Position numbers and translations under genes: made by a program
Part shown: one piece after another, positions 25,223 to 37,526 of the stretch
How positions within the stretch are numbered: position 1 is the first letter of the stretch
Layout: every line of letters starts with the position of its first letter
Notes under the pieces: generated by a model
Told to the model about the DNA's origin: nothing
The model's database searches: none
What the model saw: the letters and a program-made list of their open reading frames with translations, nothing else
Assembly: GCA_907165275.2 (NCBI GenBank)
Contig: OU015672.1
Span: 4,942,501 to 5,006,500 of the forward strand
From: Zygaena filipendulae
Taxonomy: Eukaryota; Arthropoda; Insecta; Lepidoptera; Zygaenidae
Length of the DNA stretch: 64,000 bases
Direction: 5' to 3'

Positions 25223-25469
25223 AGCAGGGCAATCATGTAACTTTTGTTGCCCTAATATTTTTGTTTCAATCAGAAAAATAGCGATTTTGTGAGTATATAA
25301 TCAATTAATCATGTTTAGACAGATTCGAATTTTGAAGTGTGTTAATTTTAGTTGTTTGCTAGATTTTTCTGGTGTCAAAACGTGCATATTGTGATCGCAA
25401 AACCGCCATGTTTATGATTGCAATCGAAAAATGATTTCTATCATTGAGTTACATAATAGCCCCTCAGAT
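25223..25469. mobile_element. MITE family B, full copy
   Basis: CAGGGCAATCATGTAACTTTTGTTGC at the left (given here in two parts: CAGGGCAATCATGTAACTTT and TGTTGC) and GTTACATAATAGCCCCT at the right; interior TTTCAATCAGAAAAATAGCG, AATTAATCATGTTTAGACAG and GTGTCAAAACGTGCATATTG. Confidence 0.8.
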
Positions 25470-26179
25470 TATAAATAATATTCTAGCAATATGCATACAA
25501 TAACCTAACGTAGGGAACAGCTAGTTATATCAAAATCATATCAGCCGACAGACTTCTACTGCTGGAAAAATGTTCACCCCATTCGTGCTCTACCTACCTT
25601 CATCCACACTCTTCTTCATCCCTCGAACTTCTCAGCTCGCTGGTCCCTCGTGTAGGCTTAGGACCTTGTCTGCGGGCTCATTGTCGGCACTTTACAAATT
25701 TTGTAGTCCAATGGTTGCACGTTGCTCCACGAGTATTGTGCTTCATTATTTCGTCCTCTGCTTATGTTTGATTAATTGATTATCATCAGAGTAAAACAAA
25801 TTGATCCGTTACAAATGAAATAAACCCTTAACTTAGATTTCATAGACTATGTTATGTATTAACGTAGTATTAATTATTACGTATCATAATAATTGTTAAT
25901 AATATCTACTTTATGACGTATACCTACTCTGGAAAATTTCATTCCATTTCAACACAAAGAGGAAAAGTTACAGAATTCCCAAGTGACAGACAAGAAAATT
26001 CACTTAGCCGCTAACTTATATCGAACAGAATACGTACGGTCACGCTACGTTGCAGTATATTATATTATGTAGTTGACACTAAAGATCACGCAAATCGGGG
26101 TATGCATCAGTGTTTCAACAAAAATTACCTAAGTGAGTGAGTGAGGTATCTACTCCTGATTTTCTTATCTTCTATGTCT

Positions 26180-26436
26180 AATATATAAAAATCTCGTGCA
26201 GTCACATTGTTTGTTATCGAACTTCTTTGAAACGCCTTGACCTTTATGATATTTTTTTTTATTTTTGGTAGGTTTGAGAATAGGTCGTAGGCTATTTTTT
26301 ATACCCCTAGGTGGTGGTGGTAGGGTAGCCCTCTTTGGAACTATTTTACGTATTTTTATTTTTGGACAAAAAATTTCTACGGAGTTCCTGCGGGAATTCC
26401 GAAACTCACGCGGGTGAAACCGGGGGCCAGAGCTAG
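26180..26436 (+). mobile_element. Helitron-like element, first of a tandem pair
   Basis: ATATATAAAAATCTCGTGCA to CACGCGGGTGAAACCGGGGG CCAGAGCTAG|T. Confidence 0.72.
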
Positions 26437-26627
26437 TCTTTATATATTAAAGGGGGAAGTCACTGACTCGCTGCTAAAACGCGAAATCTCGAAAACTACT
26501 TGACCTATGAAGCTAAAACTTGGCAAGTAGATAGTTTTATAGGTAGAAGACGTCAGAAGAACGGATTTTACGGAGTTCCCGCGGGAACTGCCAATTTAAG
26601 GCGGATGGAACTGCAAGGAACGGCTAG
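26437..26627 (+). mobile_element. Helitron-like element, second of a tandem pair
   Basis: Begins TCTTTATATATTAAAG directly after the CTAG of the previous copy; ends GGAACGGCTAG|T. Back-to-back copies like this are known for Helitrons. Confidence 0.68.
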
Positions 26628-26933
26628 TACGTAGTAAAATTGGAGCAAAATTGAGTTTAATTTAACTTTCAGCTGTTAATTAATCATTAAAGTAAAACCT
26701 TTTTAGAAATTCAATCTTGGAGATTTCATTGCTGTCGCAAGTCGCCCTTAATATTAGACATTAGATAATAATAATCGAGTTCAATTTTTACTAGCTGGTA
26801 AAAATGAAAGTATTCTTATCTGACTGAGACTGATCAATCAGTTTTCTTGTTTCCTTGTTGGTTTGAATAACGAATTGAATTTCCTGCTACTTTTTGTTTT
26901 TCTAATGCAAATAAATCAATTAATTCTACGCAA

Positions 26934-27205
26934 TAGGCCATTTACTACTTTTTTTTCTAAATTCTATTTAGTCTGTCAGTTAGATAATAATAAAAAAATA
27001 ATGGACACGTATTTTTTGCTTTTCAAATTAATGAAAATATACCTCGGAGTGGGGGCTCGTAACGTCATAAGCAACTAAAAACTGCGCCTGCTTGTGACGT
27101 CACGCTACATTTCGACTCAACGTATCTCCGTTATTTTTTGCTTACGTTAATATTTTTTATAATTCTGCGACGGGCTAAAAATAAAAAATTAGTCAACTAG
27201 CCTAT
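26934..27205. mobile_element. MITE family A
   Basis: Full palindromic copy from TAGGCCATTTACTAC to GTCAACTAGCCTA, with one TGACGTCA at about 27096 in the right half. Confidence 0.85.
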
Positions 27206-27405
27206 AGTCTCGCTCGTTTTATGGTTTACAAAAAGTTACACCTGGACGGAACGGCTCGCTGTTCAGAACTCCAGTACAAACAGTTTCTATTGTGAAAGTG
27301 GCCGCTATTTTCGTCTCGCGCTTCACTCTTTTGCGGTTCGCCCGCGGTTTGTTAACACGCGAAATGATTTCCTCGCTTCATTTACCCGTAATCCACGAAA
27401 TACAG

Positions 27406-27734
27406 AATGGGGATGTTGACTACTTTTGAAAATCAAAATTCTAATTAGTCCGTCAGTTAGAAAATAAAAAAACAATAGACACGTATTTTTTTGCTTTTTG
27501 AAATAAATTAAAATATGCAGAGATAAAGCGCATTAAAGTTTAGGGTGAGGGGGTCGTGACGTCACTAACCGCCAAGCCATACAAACTGTCAGAATAGTGA
27601 CGTCACGCGAAATTTCAACTCAATATATCGCCGTTATTTTTTTATTACGTAAAAAAAGAAAAAAATACGTGTCCAATATTTTTCAATAATCTACAAGACG
27701 GACTGATAAAAAAAAATTAGTCAACATACCCATT
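27406..27734. mobile_element. MITE family A, full copy with two TGACGTCA motifs
   Basis: AATGGGGATGTTGACTA to TAGTCAACATACCCATT. The palindromic octamer TGACGTCA occurs at 27557 and 27598. Lies 200 bp from the preceding copy in the same arrangement. Confidence 0.88.
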
Positions 27735-28128
27735 GTCGGTGAAAAACATGATGAAACTTGGTGAAAACCATTTGAACTTATTTGAGTAAATCTATGTATT
27801 TTTTATATAGTTCTACCATACTGACATTGATGTGTGACACGAATCAAATTATTACTAAAAAAAATATCACCATTTTAAAATAATATCTATAAATAAAATC
27901 GGAATGTCTGTCTGTAACAAGTCTGTAACATCAAAATAAATGTCTTAAGGGGTGTTATTTGCATGCTATTTTCGATCTCTCTGGCCACTCTCCGGCACTA
28001 TCTTCGTAACAGCTGAATAGATTTTCATAATTAGTTTAGGTCCAAAAATAAGGCCCTGTACTTTTATCCTAAAAAAATTAAGTTAAGAAATTCACTCGGT
28101 TGTAATGGCGGGAAACACTCACGCCTGC

Positions 28129-28304
28129 CCCCCTAGCCAAAATTGACATTCTACAATCGTTAACGCATAAAAAACGAAGCATCGAATCGTATGTCACGTG
28201 GTCACGTAAAATAGTCCAATCAAATCTCCAGTTTTGCGTGACCGATTCCGTTTCTTAGTTTTCTATGCATTAACGATTATAGAATGTCAACTTGACTAAG
28301 GGGG
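28129..28304. mobile_element. MITE with CCCCCTAG/CTAAGGGGG termini
   Basis: Inverted ends CCCTAGCCAAAATTGACATT CTACAATCGTTAACGCAT and ATGCATTAACGATTATAGAA TGTCAACTTGACTAAGGGG; the centre has CACGTGGTCACG. Non-coding. Confidence 0.8.
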
Positions 28305-31061
28305 CTGATGTCAAGTGACGGTGTGGTCGACCGTCGAAGGTTGTAATTTGAAATGGAAACTGGGCTTTTTTAAATTTCAAATCTGACTCTACCTGGCTGG
28401 TAACATCGCTTTAGTTAGCAAGTCGTACATATACACGTGTTATTAAGGTCAATAATAGTCCGTTGCACTTTGTTAGCGCCTTACTATTATGTCATACCTA
28501 ATTTGAGTCGAGCAATTGTACTCTGCCATATTTCGTAAATGGATCGTAAAGTGATATTGTTTGGAAACTTTTTTTTTTTAATTTGGCATTCAAGTCGGTG
28601 TCCTGTCTGCGGTTCGACTGATACTTACACACACAACCCCGATGTTTATTGATTCCATGAGTTTTATTCTAAAGTTTAATACAATACTAGCTGCTCTCCA
28701 GGGTATGTATTACTTTTGTAAATTGCATAGGTATTTAATTAAAAAAAAAAAATCTTCACAACTTATACCATAAGTGGTTTTGGGAGTAGTTCTATCGTAA
28801 CTGCAGAATTCTAACATGCTTTGACAATGCATTGAAAATTTTAGATTTGGTGTACATATAGATTTAATGTAGAGATTGATAAAGAGAATCCCCAATTATT
28901 TCGATTCAAAAAGCAGTGTGACCTAAATATTGTGTACAAACTCAATCACGAACTCGTGTATTCTATCTATCAATGCGACTATTTCATAACAAACCAGAAG
29001 TCACTGTATCTAGGTTGTTTTGGAAGCATAATAGTTATGTTCTACTAATGTATAGGTACTCCATTTCCATTGGATCCCACGATATGTGGCATACGTTTCG
29101 GACTGTTCAGACTGACTGTTATCAATCTCTCGAATCATTTCATCTAGATCTACATATACTAATAAAGATTTTGAAGAAGTGTATTGTGTAAGAATGGATG
29201 TAGGTGGTAATCTTTAGGACTGTCGAACAGATTCTATAAAATTGTCCTATTAATAGGAAACTACAATAATTATCTCCGAGTGACGTATTAGAATACTTTT
29301 TTAGAGTTTCTGAAATTAATGCGGTTAAAACCGCTAGTATCGATAAACTGATTCATTTACCACGGAATATCACAAACTACTGCGAAGTAGAAATTTGGCA
29401 GTTATGAAGTTTATAATAATAAATAATTCTTGGAAATTATAAACAAACGTGGTACCAGACTAAGCAGAAATTTTTGTGCATACATGGGTACAGACAACTG
29501 ATGTTAGATCACCTAAAATAATGTAAATACAGAAAATATGCGTGAGTGAGAACGAAGTTTTTTCCGTCTTAGATGGTTATGTCTATTATGTCCCTTATGC
29601 GTGAAAAGAGGCAAAAATACAAAAAAAAAACTCATTTCGAAAAAAATTATACTTGCTTTGTTTTTCCGTAGAGCAGCCTATGATGACGCCGTGACGGAAA
29701 ATGAATTTTTACTCCCATTCGTAACGTGCGATAAAGAACTTCGTAATTCTAATAAATACCTACATGTCTACTACAAACTTAGAAACTATATTTTGTCTAA
29801 AGAGACACGTACATTCAGTAAAACATAAAACCAACAATAACTCTCATACATATATACTTCCCCGCGTTTCGTTAGTAATTGGTTTCGGTAAAAAAATCAG
29901 TGAAAGTTTAGGTGTAGGATGTCTCAGTGAATCACGTTTGAAAGGCGAGGCGTTTGTTCTGTTTTTGGTTACTTCAAAAGAATTACACGTGGCGTGTAAC
30001 TTGAAAGCGTGGAGGGAAATAGAAATGTCTTTTTTCCACCAGTACCATACTGTTACTGTTGCAGAATGACTACATTTTTACTACATAGTTCTTTTTATCC
30101 ACCTAAATTAAACATATCAAATAAATATTATTTTTACCTAAATCCATTTGCCTTTTTATCTGTGCAAATGCATGCATCCCGTGAAGTAACACGACGAATA
30201 TCTAATTTCAATCATAGAGTGTTATGGTATTATACTAAACTATGGCTTAGTAACTAAACTAAGCCCTAGTTCATTCAATAACTGGTCCATATTTTTATAG
30301 GACCATAGGTCTAAAGTTGCTAGAAGTTGTTGAAATTGCTTGAAATTAACATTTTATTAAAGATACATTTTACTATCTATTTACTATTATTTTATCTAAA
30401 TTTAAGATCACGGTTCCTAAGAGAGTTTTTCTCCATCTCTTATAGTTTAGAATTTCCCCATACTAAACCGAAAACAAAACTCACCGTGTAGGTATATCAG
30501 TGAATTCCCGCTGGATCTCCGAAATTAAAGCGGCGGAAATTTTGCTTTCAAGTTGTCAGTGGCGAAGGCAGGGCATAGGGTACTTTTATCCCGGAAATCC
30601 CGCGGGAAGTCCGTAAGTAACGCAGTTGAAACCGCTGGGAACAGCTCGTGGTAGCTTGCAACTTTCTTTACACAAATCCAAACGGTACATTCAACTTATT
30701 CGATCTGTATTTCTGTGATCGAACATAGGTACATGTATATTGTATAGACTTGTACCTATACAATATACATGTACCTATGTAAGTACTCCCTTGCAAACAG
30801 CCCGCGATGACTCCCTTGTTCTGTACTCAATTTCCGGCACACTGTCGCCGGAGGAGCTCCCGTGCGCATACGGTATCAGAGTGCGCCGTCTATGGTGCAA
30901 TGTGTATGGGCCGGCCCACGTCCCCGGCGCTGACAACGGCCCGTCTTCCGGTCATTGTGAGCTTCCAGTAATCTCATTGTTTTTGCTATGCACATAGTTT
31001 GTAATGTTCGTGGATACAGCTCTCTTTGCCCGGTTGAATTTTAAGCGGCAAACATAATTTA
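28305..31061. other. Non-genic; Helitron scraps and GC-rich patch
   Basis: Helitron-like ends at 29200-29340 and 30480-30650 (+). 30785-30970 is GC-rich (GGCCGGCCCACGTCCCCGGC) with an 85-codon frame that starts inside the palindrome; not convincing as a gene. Confidence 0.45.
30723..30780. repeat. Perfect palindrome, 25-bp arms
   Basis: Left arm 30723-30747 (ACATAGGTACATGTATATTG...) and right arm 30756-30780 are exact inverse complements around an 8-nt loop. Confidence 0.95.
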
Positions 31062-31325
31062 CTAGCTGTTCTCCGCGGTTTCACCCGTATTCATTTCGGA
31101 GTTCCCGCGAGAAGTTTGGGATAAAAATTACCATAAATGTTTTTATCTGTACCCCTGACAACATGTATGCAAAATTTCATCAGGTTTTACCGGCGTTAAT
31201 TTCGGTGCTCCTGCGGGACTTCCGGGATAAAAGTACCCTATGTCCTTTCTGTATCCCTGACAACGCGTATGCAAAAGTTCATGATGATTGGTTGAGTCGT
31301 TAAGACGTGAAAGCATAAAAAACTA
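31062..31325 (-). mobile_element. Helitron-like element with duplicated 3' part
   Basis: CTAG end and hairpin, body to AAAATTTCATCAGG, then TTTTACCGGCGTTAATTTCG restarts the hairpin-proximal body before the element runs on to GTTGAGTCGTTAAGACGTGA. Confidence 0.75.
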
Positions 31326-33105
31326 ACATTGGAAATTGATTATATATATGTATTATAAAAATGACTTTAGCGACTACGGTTCTGTACAGTCTGCATCAAA
31401 AATATGTAAACATACTTGTCAGTCTTTGAATAAAGATTACATATTTCTGCTGCTTACTATACGAGTGTACTTACTGTTTATTTTGTGGTAGACGTGTTTT
31501 TTTTTTCTAAACAAACTTAATCTTATCCTAAATATGTGTACTTTGATAAAAACCACGAGGGTAACTTGTACTAGAAATTTAATCTTTGCTATACTCTACA
31601 CACTATACACAAATATATCTGCAATTCAAGACGATTTATAGAATTGACTAATCTTACCTACTTAAAATATGCACATATCTAATATTTTTTGTGTGTATAT
31701 ACCATCTGATTCACCTCGGTTTTGACACTTCGGGGAATAAAACTCTACTCACTACCCACTCGATTCATAATTTCTTGCTATGTATATCTAGAATTGTAAA
31801 AATTCTCTTCGTCTTCCCATCCTTATAGATCCTAGGTGTTATAGTTATATAGATCCTATATAGTTTTATAGATCTCATGGTTTGACAATTTACATTTTGC
31901 CGTGCGGCTCTAATGCAGAGCAAAAACAGGGTAATGTTTATTGTTATTTATTTCGTCTTTGGTATTGCATATTATTATTACTATTCCCAAATTCTTTTAT
32001 TATAAATACAATGTATGCCACCTACTTCCTTTGATATTATTACGATGTTGTGACATAAACTACATAGACATTATAGCACCAACATAGCGTAATGTAATTT
32101 TGTAGATGTCATCATTTTTTGAATTTGAATTCTAGTAATAGGCGATTGGGTTCATTTTACCGGGAATAATATAAATGCATCGTGTCATAAACAGTCATTT
32201 CCTGAGGAATTCATATGTATATACCTACTACGACATTCTATTAACCACTATTATTATTTGTTTATCAGACTCAATGTGAATTTTTTCGGATCGATAAAAA
32301 AATTTTAACGAGTGGATGGTATTTTAGATCGTTAAAATGAATCGAAACTTTCAGTTGTTAAAAGTGCATTGACATTTTTGCTAAAATTCCGACTAACAAA
32401 ATTCAATATAACAACTCAATATTAACAAATTCAATGCGAAAAATCTGATTTAGGTTTTACAGTTGTCAACACTTTGATATGACTTCGATTTGTTCGACAA
32501 GATACCTAGATAGAGTTACAAAACGACTGTGTAAAACAATAGTTATCAGGAAAACGGAAATACTTGGTCAATGGCATTCAGTTTTGTAATCAGTGCCAAT
32601 GTCTGATTAATAATCAACACTGATCGGCATGACATTAGCATCCATGGCTATTGATTATATACAATGATTACATACTGTTAGTTGTTTTAACTTTCCCATA
32701 AACTTGCATCGTTGACTCATTCATCCTGCACTGTCACTCCGTCTTTATCTAGTATCCACTGTAGGCGTAACGCATGATCGATTACGTGCCTAAGGGGGGA
32801 TCGTGTAAGCATTTTTATTTGTCCTTTGTGTTTAGTATTTAAACTCATTTCGGATGTCACAGACGTCTAGGTACATAATACATATCATCTAATTTATATT
32901 TCCTAATTTGAAATTACCAAATGTAAAGAATAATTTTACGCGATTTATGAATTTCAAAAATAAAAAAAATAATTTAAAATTTTGCTTGATGATTATCTGA
33001 TATATAGTTATATTTGAACTTAATTGAGATATGTTTAATCGGCAGAGTCAAAAGAAACCTAAAATAAAATGTGTATAATTGTAGTGTTCAGAAGTGTTCA
33101 TAAAA
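31326..33105. other. Non-genic AT-rich DNA
   Basis: I see no repeats, structured RNA or credible ORF; this is one of the few stretches without Helitron sequence. Confidence 0.45.
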
Positions 33106-33528
33106 ATGGTTATGGAGTCAGCGCCGCGTAATGGGCGATTTTGGCCCTTGTCGCCTCGTTTGTGGCGTAGAAGCAACGAATTTTCGAAAGTTGTTTTTGA
33201 GCCTAGAAGACCTCCTACCTCGCCCGTGGAATTTAGGAGGAACAACGACAAATATATCACGCCTGACCTGCTAGCCTCACGGGGTGTGATGAAAGATAGG
33301 TCCGACCATTCGAACTCGGAAGAGAGAAATAAGGCGGAGAACAAACGGGAGGAAAAAAGATGGAGCGTTGATTCGAAGAAACCTCCGTTGAGAGAAGTAA
33401 AAAAGACTGAAGAGGTGGTGAAGTTGCGAGTCAAGAAACAAAGACAGCCCCGTCCAAATAGTTTGCAAGTCCTACTCTGTCCTTCGAGCTCGGGACATTA
33501 CAGCAGCAACACTTGGAGATACACCAGG
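33106..33528 (+). CDS. Unrecognised exon-like ORF, 141 codons, basic protein
   Basis: Open from ATG 33106 (second ATG 33112, good context with G at -3 and +4) to AGG at 33528, followed by GTACGA, a fair donor; unspliced it runs to a stop at 33562. The product begins MVMESAPRNGRFWPLSPRLW and is dense in Arg, Lys, Glu, Ser and Pro, with a Lys/Glu-rich middle (possible coiled coil or disordered tail) and no signal peptide or membrane segment. It stands out from surrounding AT-rich repeats and has no Helitron or MITE sequence in it. A 51-bp intron to an AG at 33579 would give a stop 14 codons later. Phase 0 is not compatible with FAK exon 1. I do not recognise it. Confidence 0.5.
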
Positions 33529-33629
33529 GTACGATCTCGAAGGTTCGTTCTTTGCATATTATAATTACTTTATCACCAGTACTTGTATGGACGAGGTGAA
33601 AGAGAGATGGCACGATCGTAACATCGTAG

Positions 33630-34956
33630 CAGTTAGAGATCTATTGTTTCTGCCTTCTGATTACTTTTTGTTTTATTCACGCTGATAATACCTCGTCGTA
33701 GATATGATAAAATAATTGATTTGGCTTTGAGCTTGACAGATACACTTTCGCTCGCAGCGTTAACAAGTTGTTTCTTGCACAAACATGTTTTTAAAACGAG
33801 TGAACAGAAAGTGGGTGTAAATGTTCTCGACGCAGCCTGTGCCGACATCGACTTTTTATCTCAACTGTTGGGTTAATGGAAATAAACTACCCGGAACGAA
33901 AATTTTGCAAATGAAATTCAAACGAAACTCCTAAACAAAAGAACAATATTTGTATGTATTTTGGGTAAAGATTTGGACTATCTTGATATCTCAGTAATAT
34001 TTTCGTTTAAATATTTAGGGTTGGAGTTGTTTTCAAAAGGTTATTGAGATTATTAATGCGTCAAGGTTTTTTTCCTTTCTATCCAAAGACATCTCGAACC
34101 GATTAAGAAACTAGCACAGAGATATGAATCTGACTGAATAGCAGCAAAAGGTGGTCTGTTATCGCGGTAAATGATAGAGTTCCCTTGGGAATTCAGGGAT
34201 GCTCGTGTGGTGATGCCTTAAGCAATAGCTATATAGTTGTACAGAGTCATTAGCCTTGACATTGTTAGCGGCAAGTTTCTTGTGAATGTGTGGGCGTTGA
34301 TTTGAGTGTTGATGTCGTATTTCGTTACACTTCGTTCCATTTCGGTGCACTAAAATTAGAAGTGTTTGATTAGTTAATTTACCTGACAGGTTGTCACAGC
34401 TAGTTTATTAGTATTTATTACATATATCTATTATTTTATTTTATCAGTTTGATCGGTAAACTCATCACGGATCAGCTCTATATTTTTAATGATTTCTCTT
34501 TTGAATAAGGCGAGTCTTTCAAAAAATCATTTTTGATCGACAGATAATAAATAATGAATAATAATAAATAATCAATAAATATTCACCGCCTTGTTCAACC
34601 AAGTGTCTATCTATATCCGCTCGTTCGGATGTTGACATTCATAAGTCTTCGGCATTTCCGTTTTATTAAAAACTTCTACAGAAGCTTTTGCCACATCGGG
34701 TCTGAGCCGTAGCACTAGTCTATGTGAAAGAATATTAATAATTAGATGTCCGTCCAACAGGCATCCGTTATTATTTACGTGCGACGAATGTCGTGCTTTA
34801 TTAAAAGCCTTGATGAGGCTCTCTGTTCACCCGCGCCAAATGTAGTCCCTTTAATTTGATCTTCCTTTTGTGCCTAATTTCTTTCAATTACCGTGACTAA
34901 GCAACGAACAAACAAAAAAGAACTATCGCATGTTATAGCGTAGGTTTTGAGCAGAA
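33630..34956. other. Non-genic DNA downstream of the orphan exon
   Basis: A 71-codon minus-strand frame (33848-33633) is modestly protein-like but has no partner. No mobile element recognised. Confidence 0.4.
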
Positions 34957-35090
34957 CTAGCTGTGCCCCGCGGTTTCGCCCGCGTGAGTTTTGGAATTCC
35001 CGCAGGAACTCCTAACTGCTTTTATTCTTCTTCTCCTTACAATATCAAACACAACATAAAAGAATTAGCTAAATTGGTCCAGCTGTTCAC
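34957..35090 (-). mobile_element. Helitron-like element, truncated
   Basis: CTAGCTGTGCCCCGCGGTTT CGCCCGCG and CCCGCAGGAACTCC, then diverged sequence ending near GGTCCAGCTGTTCACGC. Confidence 0.7.
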
Positions 35091-35654
35091 GCGTGATGCC
35101 GTGACCAAGGAAAATAGGGATATATTATATTTTTTTAATACGTGATTCTTTATCTTATAATTGGCAAACCTTTTTGATTTATGAACCGATTGACATGAAA
35201 CAAACACTAAATGTTAAGTGAAGCTTACCACAATATATAAATGAAAACTTAATCTAAATCGGATGAGCCATTTCTGAGATAGCGTGCACAAAGTACAAAC
35301 GCACAGACAAATATTATCTTCTATCTAATATATTTTTCATGTACCTATACTTACAGACAGCGATCCGTTACATTTTTATAATACCTATGTATAGATGTAT
35401 GCCTGCTAACGTCTTCAAAAGATTACTTCCAAAGTGTGTTTTGGTTATAGCTTAAATATTGTGCGTTTTTAGTAATATTTATGGATAGTAAATAGGACAG
35501 CAAACCGGTTCTGTGTCTAAATCACTTTGCTTACTATGATAATATTTACGTTTATTAGCGGAATCTGTTTCTTGGTGAAGTGTTATCTGTAGTGTGTTAA
35601 AGCATGACTTTAAATACATTACCTACATTCTGATTAGTTAAATATATTTAAACT

Positions 35655-35868
35655 TCTGGGTCACCGAGCTTCGCTCGTTGTGTATAGCGCCATCTGTTGT
35701 TAAGTAGAAAAACAAATACTCATTTTTCATTGCCTGAAAACACGGATAAAACGACGTTTTCTAAAAAGCTAGATCGATTAATCGCCCCCAAAACCCCCTG
35801 CATACTCAATTTCATGAAAATCGTTTGAGCCGTTTCCGAGATTCAGATTATATATTATATACAGTCGT
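35655..35868 (+). repeat. Interspersed lepidopteran repeat with CCGAGC/GCTCG hairpin
   Basis: TGGGTCACCGAGCTTCGCTC, then CGCCATCTGTTG, ATCGCCCCCAAAACCCCCTG and ATGAAAATCGTTTGAGCCGT, ending in an AT-rich run. This series is typical of a 3' end common in Lepidoptera (probably RTE-like). Family assignment is from memory. Confidence 0.45.
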
Positions 35869-35871
35869 GGT

Positions 35872-35925
35872 CAACTAATTAGGGACACTCTCCAGATATA
35901 TCGATATGTGAATTTATTTTTTAAT
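35872..35925 (+). mobile_element. Left terminus of a second Tc1-like element
   Basis: TA followed by CAGTCGTGGTCAACTAATTA GGGACACTCTCC resembles Tc1-like terminal repeats. No matching inverted terminus is seen within the following kilobase and no transposase, so only a fragment. Confidence 0.4.
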
Positions 35926-36266
35926 TTTTTATTAATTTAAAAAGAATTACAATTACACGTTTGACATAGTTAACCAGGTTGATGAATTCACTTAAATAAC
36001 TTATTCAATTTTATGTATAGTACTCACAAACAAAATGCTATTTTCTTATAGTTAATTGCATTTCAATTATTAATATTTTAATTATGAGATCGATTTAAAG
36101 GTTCTAAAACCTTAGTTAGATCGTCACAACATTTCAAATAAAATGTCTGCTATTTGCTAATATTATTAAGTCGATAGTTTTTTCTTTGTTTATTGATTCA
36201 AACATAGATACGTAAATATACATAGGTTCAAATATAGATAAATTGCAATTTATTATTAAATCATTA

Positions 36267-36440
36267 CTTTATAAATGCGAAAGTGAGTCTGTTTGTTATG
36301 CTTTCACGCTTCAATGGCTAAACCGATCATCATGGCATTTCGCATACACGTGGTCAGGGGTACAGAAAACGTTATAGGTTACTTTTATCCCGGAATCCCT
36401 TGCAGGACCGCCGCAAAATAACACGGCTGAAACAGCGGGA
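36267..36440 (+). mobile_element. Helitron-like element
   Basis: TTATAAATGCGAAAGTGAGT to CGGCTGAAACAGCGGGAAAC AGCTA. Confidence 0.76.
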
Positions 36441-36977
36441 AACAGCTATAACTAGTAAAATTATAGTTTTTGCCAACAGTAGAGATACATAATTATAACA
36501 GTGACATAAAAGAAAAAAAGACGTTCGAATGTTACATTCAACTTAAATAGTAAGCAAACAAATATTATGTAAGTAGTTTATTTAGTAGTATTCATTCCAT
36601 TGATTCATTCAAATAGAAATAAAAGAGGTAGCCGTGTTATAGCAAAAAAAAAAAATAAAAAATTATGTCAATGCAAATATTAAAAAAAAAATTCTCACAG
36701 GCAAATTGAAACATACAGAAAATCGTTATCTTTCATTAGCTAATTAGTGTATTATCGCTGATAAGAGGATTAACATCGGGAATTGTGAAAATTGAGTCAA
36801 TAAAGATAATTGCTATTACTATCACATCGTCTACTAGAAAAAAGCTTAAATATATAATTGCTGCTATTTTAAATGCAAGAATTATTATTTCAACGGATCT
36901 TTAACGATCGAGACAAGCTTACGTTCCATGTACCTAGGCACAGTATTAGCTTGCAACTCATTTAACGATAAAACGAA

Positions 36978-37007
36978 TAAAATTAAGTGTGTATACACTT
37001 AATTTTA
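36978..37007. repeat. Short perfect palindrome
   Basis: TAAAATTAAGTGT, GTAT, ACACTTAATTTTA: 13-bp arms. Could be a terminator-like or insertion-scar hairpin; no neighbouring gene. Confidence 0.8.
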
Positions 37008-37095
37008 TTTAATTAGTGCATGACCTGTTAGTGTTAATGTTGAAATAAAGAAAATAAATTAAAAATAATTGAGATCGCTTTAAAATATGTTATAA

Positions 37096-37290
37096 CTAGC
37101 TGTTCCCCGCGATATGACCAATGTTCCCGGAGGAATGCCGAGATAAAAAGTAGGTACCCTATATCCTTTTCTGTTCCCCCTGACCTGACAATGTGTATAC
37201 AAAATTTCATGATGATCGGGTGAGTAGTGAAGGCGTGAAAGCGTAACAAACAAACAAATAAATTCACATTCGCATTTATGATAATGAGGA
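37096..37290 (-). mobile_element. Helitron-like element, hairpin-deleted
   Basis: CTAGCTGTTCCCCGCG then a deletion of half of the hairpin; body intact to GCATTTATGATAATGAGGA|T. Confidence 0.78.
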
Positions 37291-37526
37291 TATCAGAGTA
37301 CCGTATTATTACATCAGCTGCTACTGTTGCATCTTCTGATACTGTTATGGTCGATGATACGTTATTATCAATTCCGTATTACAGTATACAATCACCTTTG
37401 GGGTTGTTGGCATTAAATGCTGAGAACCGAGCATTACTGTGCAGCAGTGAATCACTTTGTGTTGCCTAAGCTAAAGGTTGTAGTCTCAGTCACAGCGAGC
37501 AATATGCAGAAATATATTGTAGAAGA

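Noticed and set aside
25570..25779. 69-codon ORF
   Set aside because: No recognisable domain, low-quality composition and no splice context; treated as chance.
33580..33690. Second exon for the 33.1-kb ORF (frame containing MDEVKERWHDRNIV)
   Set aside because: The implied 51-bp intron joins into a different frame that stops after 14 codons; the attractive frame does not follow from the donor at 33528.
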